The position numbers and the translations under genes were made by a program. The notes under the pieces are model-generated. The model was not told where the DNA came from. It saw nothing but the letters and a program-made list of their open reading frames with translations, and did no database searches. From Diphasiastrum complanatum (Eukaryota; Streptophyta; Lycopodiopsida; Lycopodiales; Lycopodiaceae): DNA of 64,000 nucleotides. This document shows, in pieces, positions 9,861 through 19,935 of this stretch. The stretch covers positions 13,340,906 through 13,404,905 of the forward strand of contig CM055113.1 in NCBI GenBank assembly GCA_029204225.1, given 5' to 3'. Within the stretch, counting starts at the first letter, position 1. Every line of letters begins with the position of its first letter.

Positions 9861-10732
9861 TATAGTTCGCAAGATCCTGCAATCAAGATGTTGGTGGCCA
9901 ACGATTTATAAGGATACAGAGTTCCCAAGCTCGATACATAATCATAGCCACAGACTACCTCACCAAGTGGGTCGAAGCCAAGGCAGTAAGAGTAGCTGAT
10001 GCTAAGACCACTGCCAAGTTCCTTTATGAAAATATCATTGTGCGCTTTGGATGTCCGGTAGAGCTAGTCAGCGATCGCGAAAGTCATTTCATCAATGAGA
10101 CCATCAAGGTCCTATTGGAGGAATTCTTCGTGATCCACAGAACCAGTATGCCTTGTTATCCTCGTGGTAATGGACAAGCAGAATCATCCAATAAGATCAT
10201 GTGTAGCGTGCTCACGGAAACAGTTGAAACTAGCAGATCAGATTGGGAACACAAGTTGCATGCTGCATTGTGGGCATTCAGGACAGCATATAAAGGAAGC
10301 ACTGATCAAACACCCTTCCAATTGGTATATGGTCAGGATGTTGTGATGCCAGTAGAGTTTTTAGTTCCTTCATTAAGGATTGCCACCACGCAATATCTTA
10401 ATGAGTCCAAATTTCTACAACTACGCCACGAAGCTCTACATAAACTCTGTGAAACACGCTTACTAGCTGTGCATGCACTGGCAGCTGAAAAGAAACAATG
10501 CAAGGCATGGCATGATCGTAGATTACAAAAGAAATATCTTCGCTTCGGAGATCTAGTCTTGATGTATAAAACTAGGGCGATCAAGGGAAAGTTAAAACTC
10601 ACAGGCGAAGGTCCTTATCGGATCAAGGAAATTCTTAATCATGGAGTTGTGAATTTAGAAAAGCTAGATGGGACACCATTCGATACACCCATCAACGGTA
10701 GCCGGTTGCACAAGTACTGGCCACCACAATAA
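9861..10732 (+). pseudogene. Gypsy-1 integrase core and C-terminus
   Basis: After a remnant of the zinc-domain end (CWWPTIYKD) a short deletion leads into QARYIIIATDYLTKWVEAK with the first catalytic Asp, then FGCPVELVSDRESHF (second Asp; the usual SDRG is SDRE) and PRGNGQAESSNKI (Glu). The C-terminal part has AWHDRRLQKKYLRFGDLVL and GPYRIKEILNHGVVNLEKL and ends at LHKYWPPQ. The long frame from 9920 to 10732 is intact, the best preserved part of the element. No ATG is meaningful because it was part of a polyprotein. Confidence 0.88.
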
Positions 10733-11565
10733 GAGAGATCCAGATTGGTGATGGCATGTTACGAAAAGCTATTCAGCTAAACCATCCCACTAGACCTAGG
10801 AAGATCAAGCCAAATCAAGCTATATCCATCAAGATTCGGCCAGATCTGGCAAGATTGGAAAAATCCATCAGAATCCAAGGAGGATCCAGATCTAGATAGG
10901 ATAAAGAAGGAGGTAGATCATCAGATTGATTGATGGATCTGTTACCAAGTATCCATCAGAACTTCCAGAGAACTACCAATAGTCAGATCAAGCCTGGATG
11001 AAGTTGATTACCAGTTTACAAAAGTTAAAAATTAGAAAATCTTGGGATCTCGTCAAAAAACACTCTGAAAGAGCACTTTTTTCATGATTTTTTGAGATCT
11101 CCTGGAAGATAGCTCTTGAAACTTGGACAGTCACCAGATCTGACCCAGATGCATCCATGAAAATCTCTGTGAGAGTTTCAGATGGAGGAATCACCATTTT
11201 TTAGTGTGTGCAAGAGTTCCCAGAAGCTGAATTTTCAGAACCCTCGTAGAGCTTCAAGATCATCTTACCAGCCCTCGCAAGGTGCCTAAATGGAATCAAA
11301 ACAGTGAAATTAGCCTGCCTACATGGTCTAATCTTGAAAATTCAATCACAGGAACAAGTTGTGGGAGAGATCACTTCCTGCAAGAGTTGAACCCTCGCAG
11401 ACAGCTTGAACCTTCGCAGAATCTTCGCATAGCAGTCAAATCACCTTCTGAATTCTCGCAGACTTCCTTGAGGTCTTAGAATATTGTGAAGAAGGTGTCT
11501 GCCAAAATTTGGGTGGAACCAAGCAAGGGAAAGTAGATTTCACCTAATACGCACTCTAAATTCTG

Positions 11566-11575
11566 CTATATAAGG
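11566..11575 (+). promoter_or_regulatory. TATA box (CTATATAAGG)
   Basis: A strong plant-type TATA box 260 bp upstream of the ATG at 11,826, in sequence free of ORFs. Transcription would be expected to start near 11,600, giving an A/C-rich leader of about 225 nt. Confidence 0.5.
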
Positions 11576-11825
11576 GCTGAATTCGAGTCATTTGTCACCT
11601 TTGCTAGCAAAGCTCTACCAAAATTTACACTGAAATTACCAAGTTCTCCGTTTGCGACCAAACTTCCTACCAGCTATCATCTGCTCATACTGAACACCAA
11701 TCTGCACTCTGAACTACAATACTTGTCATCCAACACTTGTAATTCACAATTTTTGTCATTTCCACACCTTTTTACCTTTTCCACCGTTTTTCCTACTTTT
11801 TTGACCTTTAATCATCACTGCTAAC

Positions 11826-12791
11826 ATGGCCTTCTCATCCTCTGAAGACTCTGGCACCAAGCAAATGATCCAGCGTGAAATCCCCGAGGTCACACAAATT
11901 TGGCCCTTACCCTTTGACGCTCTGATCCAACCATGGTTGCAGACAGCCGGCCCACTTCTAGAGGCAATGGGTTTTTACCCGGCGCTTTTCCATTCTGAGA
12001 TTAACATGGGCCTCGCCCTTCACGCTTATGCTACCTGGGACGAGGAAAAGACTCGCTTCCATTTCCTATACCAAGGTACCACGTACAAGGTCATGATTAA
12101 CACAAACTCGATGGTCACCATTGGCATTATGTCCGATGATCGTCATCCCATCTCCCATCGCAATGCCAAAACTCTGATCAAACCGTTCATCACCCAAACC
12201 GCACCAAAAATTCCAATCCAAACTAACAATGGTTACTTCATAGATGCTATCACAGAACCCATCATTCAGACGGCTGCGCATCTATTGAATAGCTTTCTGG
12301 TTATTTCAACATTTTGCAAGGACAGAATCTAGTCTAAGCTGCTGAATCAGATAGTGGAATCTTTTCTAGAATTCCTTGGCCCCTCAGTTGTGCCATACGA
12401 CTGGCATAGCTTCCTCATTCATGAACTAACCAACTCCATCAAACCCAACAACCATGAGCGTATTGCAGCAGGCCCCCTGTTGTGTAACTTTGCCTGTGCA
12501 CTTCTTGAGACGAAAGTGCGCGGTTTCCAATGCTCATCCCTTTTGTCCACCCAAGTGCCACACACTAACCTTTATCCGCCATCCCAAGCATCCACCTCCT
12601 CCCAACCTGTAGTTATTAACACAACGACCAGCAAACGAATGCGTGGCACTGCCTCTTGTTGTAAAGCTATCTTCATAAGCTTTACTTCCGGCGCCACTGG
12701 CACCAGCATTGTCCCAGGCGCCAGCAGCGCCCCTGCTGCTCCCGGCGCCACTGTGACCATAATCCAGCCGGCGCCAAGTTTCTATGCCTGA
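11826..12791 (+). pseudogene. Unassigned LTR-associated ORF (321 codons, one in-frame stop)
   Basis: The ATG at 11,826 (ctaacATGGCC) opens a frame that runs to a TAG at 12,330 and continues in the same frame to TGA/stop at 12,789-12,791, so a single nonsense change splits one protein. The first half is globular (IWPLPFDALIQPWLQTAGP, then TTYKVMINTNSMVTIGIMSD), the last about 90 residues are low-complexity S, T, P and A-rich (GASSAPAAPGA). I do not recognise the family. The fold-like pattern (…F…YQGTTYKV…) faintly recalls the plant transposon protein domains carried by some gypsy elements, but this is weak. It sits between a TATA box and polyadenylation signals, so it could be a retroelement accessory gene or a captured gene. 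Confidence 0.5.
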
Positions 12792-12886
12792 AAACCTTTG
12801 ATCGGTTCTAGCAACATCCAGAGAGCTCAGATCGATGTGCAATCACCTCACACGATCTAGGCATGATTAAAGGAAGCCTGGGGATC

Positions 12887-12892
12887 AATAAA
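12887..12892 (+). terminator. Polyadenylation signal AATAAA
   Basis: AATAAA about 95 bp after the end of the unassigned ORF; a second AATAAA lies at 13,162-13,167. Confidence 0.4.
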
Positions 12893-13260
12893 ATCTAGAG
12901 AGAGAAAATGACTTTCTAGAAAGAGAAAATTCTAGAGAGAGAAAATTGTGCTTTACCAGCCTGGGTAGAGTGCTTGGTATGAGAGGGGGGTGCCGAATCC
13001 CACCGATACGATAGGGGAGTGCGGGTTGCGACTCAGGGCGAGCTCCAACCAAGTCTCAGCCTCCCTTGCTAGAATGTTGTTATGGCTCTCGCCTTGGCAT
13101 GCTAGTGCCCCGGAGACTAGGGTCAGTCACACACTTGAAATGTAACCTTCTTAGATTTATCAATAAAGTGGGATTTTTCTCAAACTGACTCTGATTACCT
13201 TCTGGGTTTCAGTGTTCGGTAAAAGCGCCAGTTGTAAGGCCGCTTCAAAATTTTTAAGTT

Positions 13261-13950
13261 GGCACATAGCTGAGGGTCGTATCCCGGGACGCCAGCGGTA
13301 TGCCGTCGGGACCATTCGGTCCGTGGCGCCAGCGATATGCTGTCGGGACTATTTGGTCTAGGAACTGGTTGTCTCCATATCTGTCGTGGCTTGTGGTTCT
13401 GAGTGTTCCTTGCATGAACGTGAATGGGTTAAGCTCTTGGGGAACGAGCTCTAACCTGTCGGCTGAGTTGGATGGCTTGCTTGGGTGGAAGTTACCTGTT
13501 TATGGCTGTCCAGTCTGGCGTGGCGCCAGGTTGGCTTCCAGCGCTCGTGACGAAGCTTTCAGTTGGTTAAGTCTGATGTAAGTCAGACTGCTTGCTTGGA
13601 ATGGATGTTACTCGTTTGTAATGAAGCTTCGAGTTGGTTAAGTTTGATGTATGTCGGGCGGCTTGCTTGGAGGGAAGTCACCCACATCGGGACCCCCGAT
13701 CTGGCATGACGCCAGGTTGGATCTCAATGTTGGTTTTCGGAACTTCAAATTTTTGTTGACGAGTTGGCTGCTTGTATGTCAAGTGAGTTTGGGGTGGCAA
13801 GAGTTTAAGGATGGAAAGCTAAGTCATGGTTCCCAGCTCCCTTTGGGATGCCTACGCTACATGTGGTATCATAGCCGACTGGCCGGTCAGCTATGCAGAT
13901 CTCACAGAAATGGCCACGGTTTGGGGTTCATCAAGACAACTGTTGTGCAA
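13261..13950. repeat. Degenerate repeats with GCCAGGTTGG and GCTTGCTTGG motifs
   Basis: Segments near 13,466-13,560 and 13,640-13,720 share the order GGCTTGCTTGG, then a CTGGC(A/G)TG(A/G)CGCCAGGTTGG-type motif, with a partial third copy between them. No coding frame is convincing. The region has higher GC than the window average. Confidence 0.5.
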
Positions 13951-14345
13951 GGTGCTGCCCACAGTGTAAGCACGGGTGCATCCACGGTCGAGGTGGTCGA
14001 CAGAACGGGGGACTTGATGAGTCAAGGTGTTGCCCTTGAGGTGTAAGCATGGTCAGTTCTCGCGATTCGAGCCTGGCGTTGTCTGCACGTAGGACAGATG
14101 AGGCAGTGTGTTGTTATTAGGTTGGTGTAAGCACGGTCTGTGCCTTGTGGGGTGCGGGGCGACATATTTGAACTGTACGGGTTAACCATTGATACAGAGA
14201 TGCTGTTCGAATTTGGGTGTAAAGCACGGGTGGTTAGCTGTCGGTGCGGGATAGCTGCCGATCGTTTAGCTATAAGGGCTACCGACCAAAAAGTGGTGGG
14301 GCGTGACTGAGACAATGTGCTGCTTAATGGTGAAAGCACGGATAG
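13951..14345 (+). repeat. Five-copy degenerate tandem repeat with GTGTAAGCACGG core
   Basis: The core (GTGTAAGCACGG or close variants) occurs at 13,964, 14,041, 14,125, 14,217 and 14,329, with steps of 77 to 112 bp. Most copies are preceded by a TGCTG/TGTTG segment. Such arrays are known in untranslated parts of plant gypsy elements, but no element coding sequence is adjacent. Confidence 0.55.
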
Positions 14346-15249
14346 TTGGAGGGGTGTCCTATGTGGGCTGATTCTGTGATCGATTTGTATGGGCATGGCC
14401 AGGCAAAGGTCCGTTGGCAGGACCATCTCAAAGGGGGACCTTGTCTTTGTTACCTGTTAGTAAACCTGCCTGACTGTCTTACTTGTATGTATTCGTGGTG
14501 AGTCTTAGTACTCGTGCTTTGCTTGGTTTGCATGATTGCTTGTGATACAAGCTGATGGCTCGAGAAGGAACCTTTCTTTTGAAGGCTGATACCATCAAAC
14601 AAAGAGGACTACGGAATCTGTGGGGCGGATTTGCAGTTCAAGTGTTCGCACGTGAACGACAACGAAACGACTCAATGTTTGCAAAGGATGGATGGCTAGC
14701 CTGTTTCTTGGGTTAGTTTCATTTGCGACAACGCCCACCAGACGCAAGCAGGAAGTCAAAAGTTGGAAAGGGCAATTTCAGGGGAGATCTTCTATGGAGC
14801 AGTTGGTCTTCATTTTGGGACGGCCACCTTCGGAACTGAAACTCACTGAGCATGGGTGATATCCAGTATCAGTTGAGTTTTTTCTCAAAGGGAAAAGACT
14901 AGGATCCTCTTCAGAGATTGGCAACAAGTTGGATCGAGCCATAATCCTGGCAGATGGGAAGCAAAGTGTTGGAAAGACTTTTTGTCCGAAGAACTCTACT
15001 CTAAGTCCGATCACCTGATTTTATAAGTGGAGGGGAACTATCACACACACCTCTCTCTTGGGGCAAATTTTGAATGAAAGTTGATCGAAACAGGAGCAAA
15101 TTCAAGGTGACCTAGCCATACTCACACGAGGAGACTGGCGAAATTTGGACCTAATAAGTTGACAAGTTTTTGTTGTGGAAAGGAAAGCTTGTTATAGGCT
15201 TTCTCTGGACCAGCAATGATGAGGAAACATATGAGTACGTTGGCTTGTG
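14346..15249. other. Anonymous sequence, no gene
   Basis: Short open frames on both strands without family signatures. It probably belongs to the same decayed element as the flanking repeats. Confidence 0.4.
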
Positions 15250-15630
15250 TTACGTGTAAGGCAGCTGATCAATGAAAGAACTGTGAAAGTTGAGTCTTGC
15301 ATGAGAGACTTGGTATTTCGAACGGATGCTAAGGGACAGTTCATGTTGAGATCGGACTAGTGCAAACTCTGGGTGCATGTGTCTGATTCAAAGAGAGCTA
15401 CTTGAAGCCAAGCTCGATGTACACTTCTTGTTTTGACTGTGAGGCAACTGACCAGTGATGGAATTGTGAAAGTCAAGTTTTGTGCGACAGACATGGTGCT
15501 TCAAACAAACGCGAAGAGATAGTTCGTATGCGGATTAAACTGGTGCGACCCTTTGGCTTTTCACGAGGTCAATAAAAACATTTGGGCTTATTCAAAGAGC
15601 TACTTCAAGCTAAGTGAGAGGTGCATTGTG
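15250..15630 (+). repeat. Two-copy direct repeat of about 185 bp
   Basis: A unit beginning GTAAGGCAGCTGATCAATGA (15,257) recurs as GTGAGGCAACTGACCAGTGA (15,439). Both share further segments ending in TTCAAAGAGAGCTACTT / TTCAAAGAGCTACTTCAAGC. Roughly 75 percent similar by eye. Confidence 0.65.
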
Positions 15631-15639
15631 GAGTACTCA

Positions 15640-16636
15640 ATCTTTGCCTATCTTAAAGAGCCAAGAAGGAAATGTATCAAGATCAGGCTAGGACAAGGAG
15701 AGAAATCAAGGTGCAGAAGCAACAAGGCACGGAGTGGACCATAAAGTGGGCAATCAAACGATAAATCCTTTGGCTCAGAATGAATTTGATTTGATTTGGC
15801 AACAAACTATACCACCAATTTTCACAAAACATAGGATCTACACTAGATCACTCAAACTTGACATGTACATTTGATTCAAACACATAAAATTAAGAACCAA
15901 TCACCCCTTTTCAAATCCCCAAAGAATCTCACTCTTGAGATTTGGAATGGATTTGTAATAGTTTGATAACAACCTATGTCAAGAATTTTTCACAAAGCTT
16001 AAAAATTAGACATCTAGAGATTCACAAAGATCTCAACCATGCATGAATACTCAAATATGGACTCCTCCTCATTCTAGACATCCAATGGGATCACAAATTG
16101 ACCCTCACACTCTCACAAAGAAAGTTGAATAGAACTAATTTGAGTTTCATACATACTATGTCAATTTTTGCTCAATAAATTGAATTCATTCACCCCTATT
16201 GGTTGAAATGAAATTCAAAATCAAAAGTTGTGATTCTTCTTTCTCACTAAGATATTGTGCTTCAAAGAGCTAGTGCCACTTAGAAAGATTTGATCACCTA
16301 GGAGAAGACAAACTCTCCACCATCACCAACACAAACTGAGCTTCTAGATCTTGCCCTCTACAAAGAAACTCTTAGAAAATTGGATCTCTCTCTACACATT
16401 TGCCATATACACCTCAATGACTTTTTTCAATTGAAGCCAATCTATGTCAAATTCTACAAAAGATTTGCATAGATGCTATATATGCACTAGAAACTCTCAA
16501 AGGTTTCCAAAGATGTTTTCTAGAAAATTGATGATTCTAAACTTGACCTTATCAAGAGTGATGGTACAATGGATTTCATCCTCTCACCTTGCATATCACT
16601 CCTTAATCTATGATTTTTGGCAATTTCTCTCTCAAC
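15640..16636. other. Anonymous AC-rich sequence up to the Copia-2 breakpoint
   Basis: G-poor on the plus strand, no coding frame, LTR or inverted repeat seen. The RT homology of Copia-2 ends at about 16,637. Confidence 0.4.
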
Positions 16637-17035
16637 TTTGACATGTAGATATCTTCTTGTATAACTCCATTCAGATAGGCTGTTTGGACATCAAATTGAT
16701 GTACTTCGAGGTCAGCAACTGCAGCATAAGACAGGAGCATTTGGATCGACAAATGTTTGACTACTGAACTGAAAGTCTTGTTGTAGTCGATGTTGGGGAT
16801 CTGAGTGAATGCTCGTGCTACCAGTCTTGCCTTCCTTCAATCAATTGTTCCATTAGCATTGTATTTGATCTTGAATATCCATTTGCAATCAATGATATTG
16901 CAGCCAATAGGAGCTTCGACTAGTGACCACGTCTGGTTCTTGATCAGAGAGGAATACTCTCTGTCCATAGCTTCTCTCCAGAGATCAGAGTATGGTTGGC
17001 TGAGTGCCTCTTCGACTGTCGTAGGTTCCTATATC
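16637..17035 (-). pseudogene. Copia-2 reverse transcriptase, N-terminal part
   Basis: Readable motifs: EAPIGCNIIDCKWIFKIKYN, ARLVARAFTQIPNIDYNKTF and FDVQTAYLNGVIQEDIYM. Homology ends within a few residues of the position at which Copia-1 RT also fails. Stop codons interrupt it (for example before RKARLVAR). Confidence 0.8.
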
Positions 17036-18000
17036 AAGAGACATGCAGACTCATGAGTATACCTTGTTGGCTGTGTGCGCACTCGGCTTGACCTTCTAGG
17101 ATGATTCGACTGATGAACCACTCCTGGGACTTGTTGATGGGTAGCAGTAACGTCTTCGTCTGATTCGTTGTCACGAAGTGGGTCGACAATAGACACGCCT
17201 GAGCCAGAAGCTCGGACAGTTGTATCAATGGCGGGTGATGAAGGTTCTTCTGGAGCAATATCCTTGCCTTTGATGTCAACGAACTGATTTTCAATAAAGA
17301 TTGTATCTCGGCTATACAAGATTTGCTGGGTATCAGGACCATACAGCTTGTATGTATTATCAGATGAAGTATATCCAATCAGGATGGTCTTGAGACCTTG
17401 GAAGTCCAATTTCTTCCTCGTGTCATTTGGGATCTGCGCGTAGGCAACTCACCCAAACACTCTGAGGTTTTTCACAGAAGGCTTAGAGCCTGTCCACACC
17501 TCATGGGGTGTCTTGCTTGAGAGGGCCTTGGTCGAACACTTGTTCTGGACATAAGTTGCAGTGGAGACAGCTTCGGCCTAGAATCTCTTGGGCAACGATG
17601 CATGCGCTAGCATATATTTGGCAGATTCAACCAAGGTACGGTTCTTTATCTCGGCCAAGCCATTACACTGAGGACTGTAAGGAGTGATGAATTGCTGCAA
17701 TGCCTTGGCTTTGGCAGTACTCCTTAAACTCGATAGAGATATATTCTCTACAATTGTCTGATTTTAGAGGCTTGATCGTCCTTCCAGTCTCCTTCTCTGC
17801 ATGCTCCTTGAAGATTCTGAAGTAGTTGAAGACTTCTGATTTCTTCTCTATAAAGTACACCACAATCCTTCTGGAAAACTCATCAATAAAAGTTATAAAA
17901 TACTTTGCATCCTTCAGCGAAGGATTTTTCATCGGGCCACAAATGTTTGAATATAGGATTTTGCCTGTCCTATCAACTACTTTGCATTGATCACATTCAA
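17029..18000 (-). pseudogene. Copia-2 integrase core with internal deletion and lost catalytic Asp
   Basis: The frame runs straight from the protease C-terminus (CDQCKVVDRTGKIL) into YSNICGPMKNPSLKDAKYF, so the GAG-pre-integrase HHCC zinc domain is deleted in frame. The first catalytic Asp (HSD/TD before CGPM in the family) is Asn here. The second is kept (LKSDNCREY), and the Glu region (NGLAEIKNRTLVESAKYM) follows in another frame. C-terminal part: FQGLKTILIGYTSSDNTYKL. It cannot be functional. Confidence 0.82.
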
Positions 18001-18361
18001 ATTCAACTCTATGTCCTAGATCTGTGATTCTGCTTATAGAGAGCAGATTTGTAGACAAATTTGGTACATACAGGACTTTAGAAAGTAGCTTAGATTAATC
18101 ATTTGCAAAGCTTAATCTCACAGTACCTTCACCTTTAATAGCGTGTGTGCTATTGTCGCCAAGATGAACATATTTATGGGTATTGTCAGGTGTATAGGAC
18201 TCGAAACAGTCAATGAGATCGGTCATATGTTGAGTGGCTCCAGAATCCAAGAACTAAGAACTGTCGCCAGATGCTCCTTGATGGCTGGTCATGAAGGCAT
18301 CATGATCTGCTTCTTGAATAGGCTGTGGAGCTTTTGCAGCTGTATTTGCCACTTGATTCGA
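18001..18361 (-). pseudogene. Copia-2 protease
   Basis: FLDSGATQHMTDLIDCFE carries the DSGA active site. It continues with KYVHLGDNSTHAIKGEGTV and VLYVPNLSTNLLSISRITDL. Stop codons occur before the active-site strand and near 18,095. Confidence 0.78.
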
Positions 18362-19135
18362 CTACCCCTTGCTGTTGTTCTTCGATTGCAATATCCGGCA
18401 GTCTTGAATTTCGTGGTTGTTTTGCTTGCAGTATCTGCAGAACAGTTTCTTCTTTGTCTGCGGATTCGACTGTTCTTTGTGCTGTGCTAATTTTTGGTCT
18501 GGCTTTGATTGCATCTTTCCTTTCTTCTTCTTCTGTTTAGTCATGCTCTTGTTGGTGTATAAAGCGTGAGAATCAGCCGAAGAACTTGAGGCTTCGTTCC
18601 TCCATTTGTCTTCCTGCAACAACATAGTAATGACTCTCGAAAGAGTCAATTCTGGATGAGTCGTGATGATCATCACCCAACTGTCATATGAGCTTGGCAA
18701 GCTTGTAAGCAGTTGCATCACTACGTCTTGATCGTCTATGACAAATCTGACAGTGGCCATTTGCCTTAGCAGGGTCTTGAATTGATTGATATAATTCCGC
18801 AGAGAATCACCATTCGTCATCTTGAGGGAGTAAAATTTCTTCCTAAGATGTAGCTTGGAAGCTATATCTCGCAATTCGTATAGTGTGCTCAAGATGTCCC
18901 AGACTTCTTTTGATGTCTGGGCCTCGAATACATGGCCGATTTGTGTATCCGTAATGTTGAGGATGATCAGCGCGAAAGCCTTTCCATCCTTCAGTTTCCA
19001 TCTAGCGATTGTTGCGTCATCTACTTTGGGTTTCCCTTTTGCACCTATAACAACGTCATACAATTTTTTAGCCATTAATACAGTTTTCATCTTAAATTTT
19101 CACAAATGGTAATTGGCTCCATCAAGCTTGTTCAT
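18362..19135 (-). pseudogene. Copia-2 gag (UBN2 type) with zinc knuckle
   Basis: A 242-aa frame from 19,090 to 18,362 contains the gag core (WDILSTLYELRDIASKLHLR, LLRQMATVRFVIDDQDVV) and a CRYCKQNNHEIQDC knuckle. The likely original start is the ATG at 19,133-19,135 (MNKLDGANYHL), where the conserved Trp codon of the W-K-F-K-M motif has become TGA at 19,100-19,102. Except for this single nonsense change the gag is intact. Confidence 0.83.
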
Positions 19136-19309
19136 GATGGGACTGGCTTTCCCTTGGGAATCCACGTGAAAGAATTAGTCTAAGTGACAGAAAAAACTAT
19201 CAGTGACTTAAAGTATGAAAATTTAGTACAGAATTACAAAACAAGAAGACAATTATTCTATCGGCCAGTAGAGTCTTGTACTGTGGAAGCTTATCAGGCT
19301 ACGAAAATA

Positions 19310-19321
19310 GCTCTGATACCA
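19310..19321 (-). other. Copia-2 primer-binding site
   Basis: TGGTATCAGAGC on the minus strand, directly next to the CCAACA end of the LTR; complementary to initiator tRNA-Met. Confidence 0.92.
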
Positions 19322-19935
19322 TGTTGGAAGAAAGAGGGTGTGTGTGAGTGTGAGAGACGAAAAATAAATAGCTCAAAAGAAAACGAACTCGAAACTCGAA
19401 CAAGAAATGAACTCGAACGGAATGTGTTCATACTCAACGAAATGAGCTATATTACTTCTTCCCTAAGCATGACTACGCCTATCAGAAACGAACAGAACGT
19501 TAGTGATAGAAATCACGGTCGTTCTGATTACGTAGCCAAACATCAAAACACTAGAAGAATAATTTGTCGTGAACAGCTAGACAAATTATTAGTTGCGAAT
19601 GATTTGCGAAGAGCTAGACTGAGCTCGACTGATAATCAGTCGTGAATGATTCGCGAAAAGCAAGACTAAATATTAGTCGTCAACAGCTAGACTAATAATA
19701 ACTCGCTAAGAACAGATTACCAGATTGAGCAACAAGAAAAGTCAGACAGAATGAAGATTAAGCATAGCAATGTTGACACAAATCTGAACGCAGAACAAAG
19801 AGGTGTTATCAAATTAAGTATAACAAATATACATGTCAATAATGCGGTAGAGCACAAGACAATAGCGGACGAAACCACGTGCTCTATAAAGCTAATTCAA
19901 TCTATAAGAAAAATGAACCGGCATATGCCGTAACA
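19322..19935 (-). repeat. Copia-2 5' LTR, 614 bp
   Basis: On the minus strand it starts TGTTACGGCATATGCCGG and ends TTCCAACA, so it has TG…CA termini. The first bases hold a perfect palindrome CGGCATATGCCG. It contains several AT-rich NATTCGCGA-type motifs (about 19,570-19,690). A related, oppositely oriented copy lies at 38,024-38,636. Confidence 0.85.

Larger units (their letters stand above)
5757..10740 (+). mobile_element. Gypsy-1: decayed Ty3/gypsy retrotransposon with two nested insertions
   Basis: Plus-strand order is gag zinc knuckles, protease, reverse transcriptase, integrase, that is PR-RT-IN, the Ty3/gypsy order. The 5' part of gag and the 5' LTR are lost at the Copia-1 junction. 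A TIR element splits gag (6116-6944) and a copia 3' end replaces the RNase H and integrase zinc domain (9008-about 9860). Frameshifts occur in gag and RT. The DGGSGVN protease site and the QARYI/ATDYLTKWVEAK integrase start resemble non-chromodomain plant gypsy elements; no chromodomain is seen after integrase. Confidence 0.85.
10733..13260 (+). repeat. Putative LTR-type regulatory/terminal region after Gypsy-1 (ends uncertain)
   Basis: Directly after integrase lies 2.5 kb with LTR-like features: short repeated motifs (CCTCGCAGA-type, about five between 11,236 and 11,470), a TATA box (11,566), polyadenylation signals (12,887 and 13,162) and then a TTGGCACATAG stretch at about 13,258 that could be a primer-binding-site-like sequence. 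An LTR this long with an internal ORF is unusual. I could not find a second copy in the window, so the LTR call is an inference from position and signals. Confidence 0.4.
16637..19935 (-). mobile_element. Copia-2: truncated Ty1/copia element with 5' LTR
   Basis: On the minus strand: LTR (19,935-19,322), PBS (19,321-19,310), gag, zinc knuckle, protease, integrase lacking its zinc domain, and the first part of RT ending at EDIYM near 16,640. The remainder of pol and the 3' LTR are missing. It is a different copia lineage from Copia-1: its gag and LTR are unrelated in sequence. Multiple stops make it inactive. Confidence 0.88.

Noticed and set aside
13951-14345. Spaced repeats considered as a CRISPR-like array
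   Set aside because: The repeats are short, imperfect and unevenly spaced, and this is a plant nuclear context with no cas genes.
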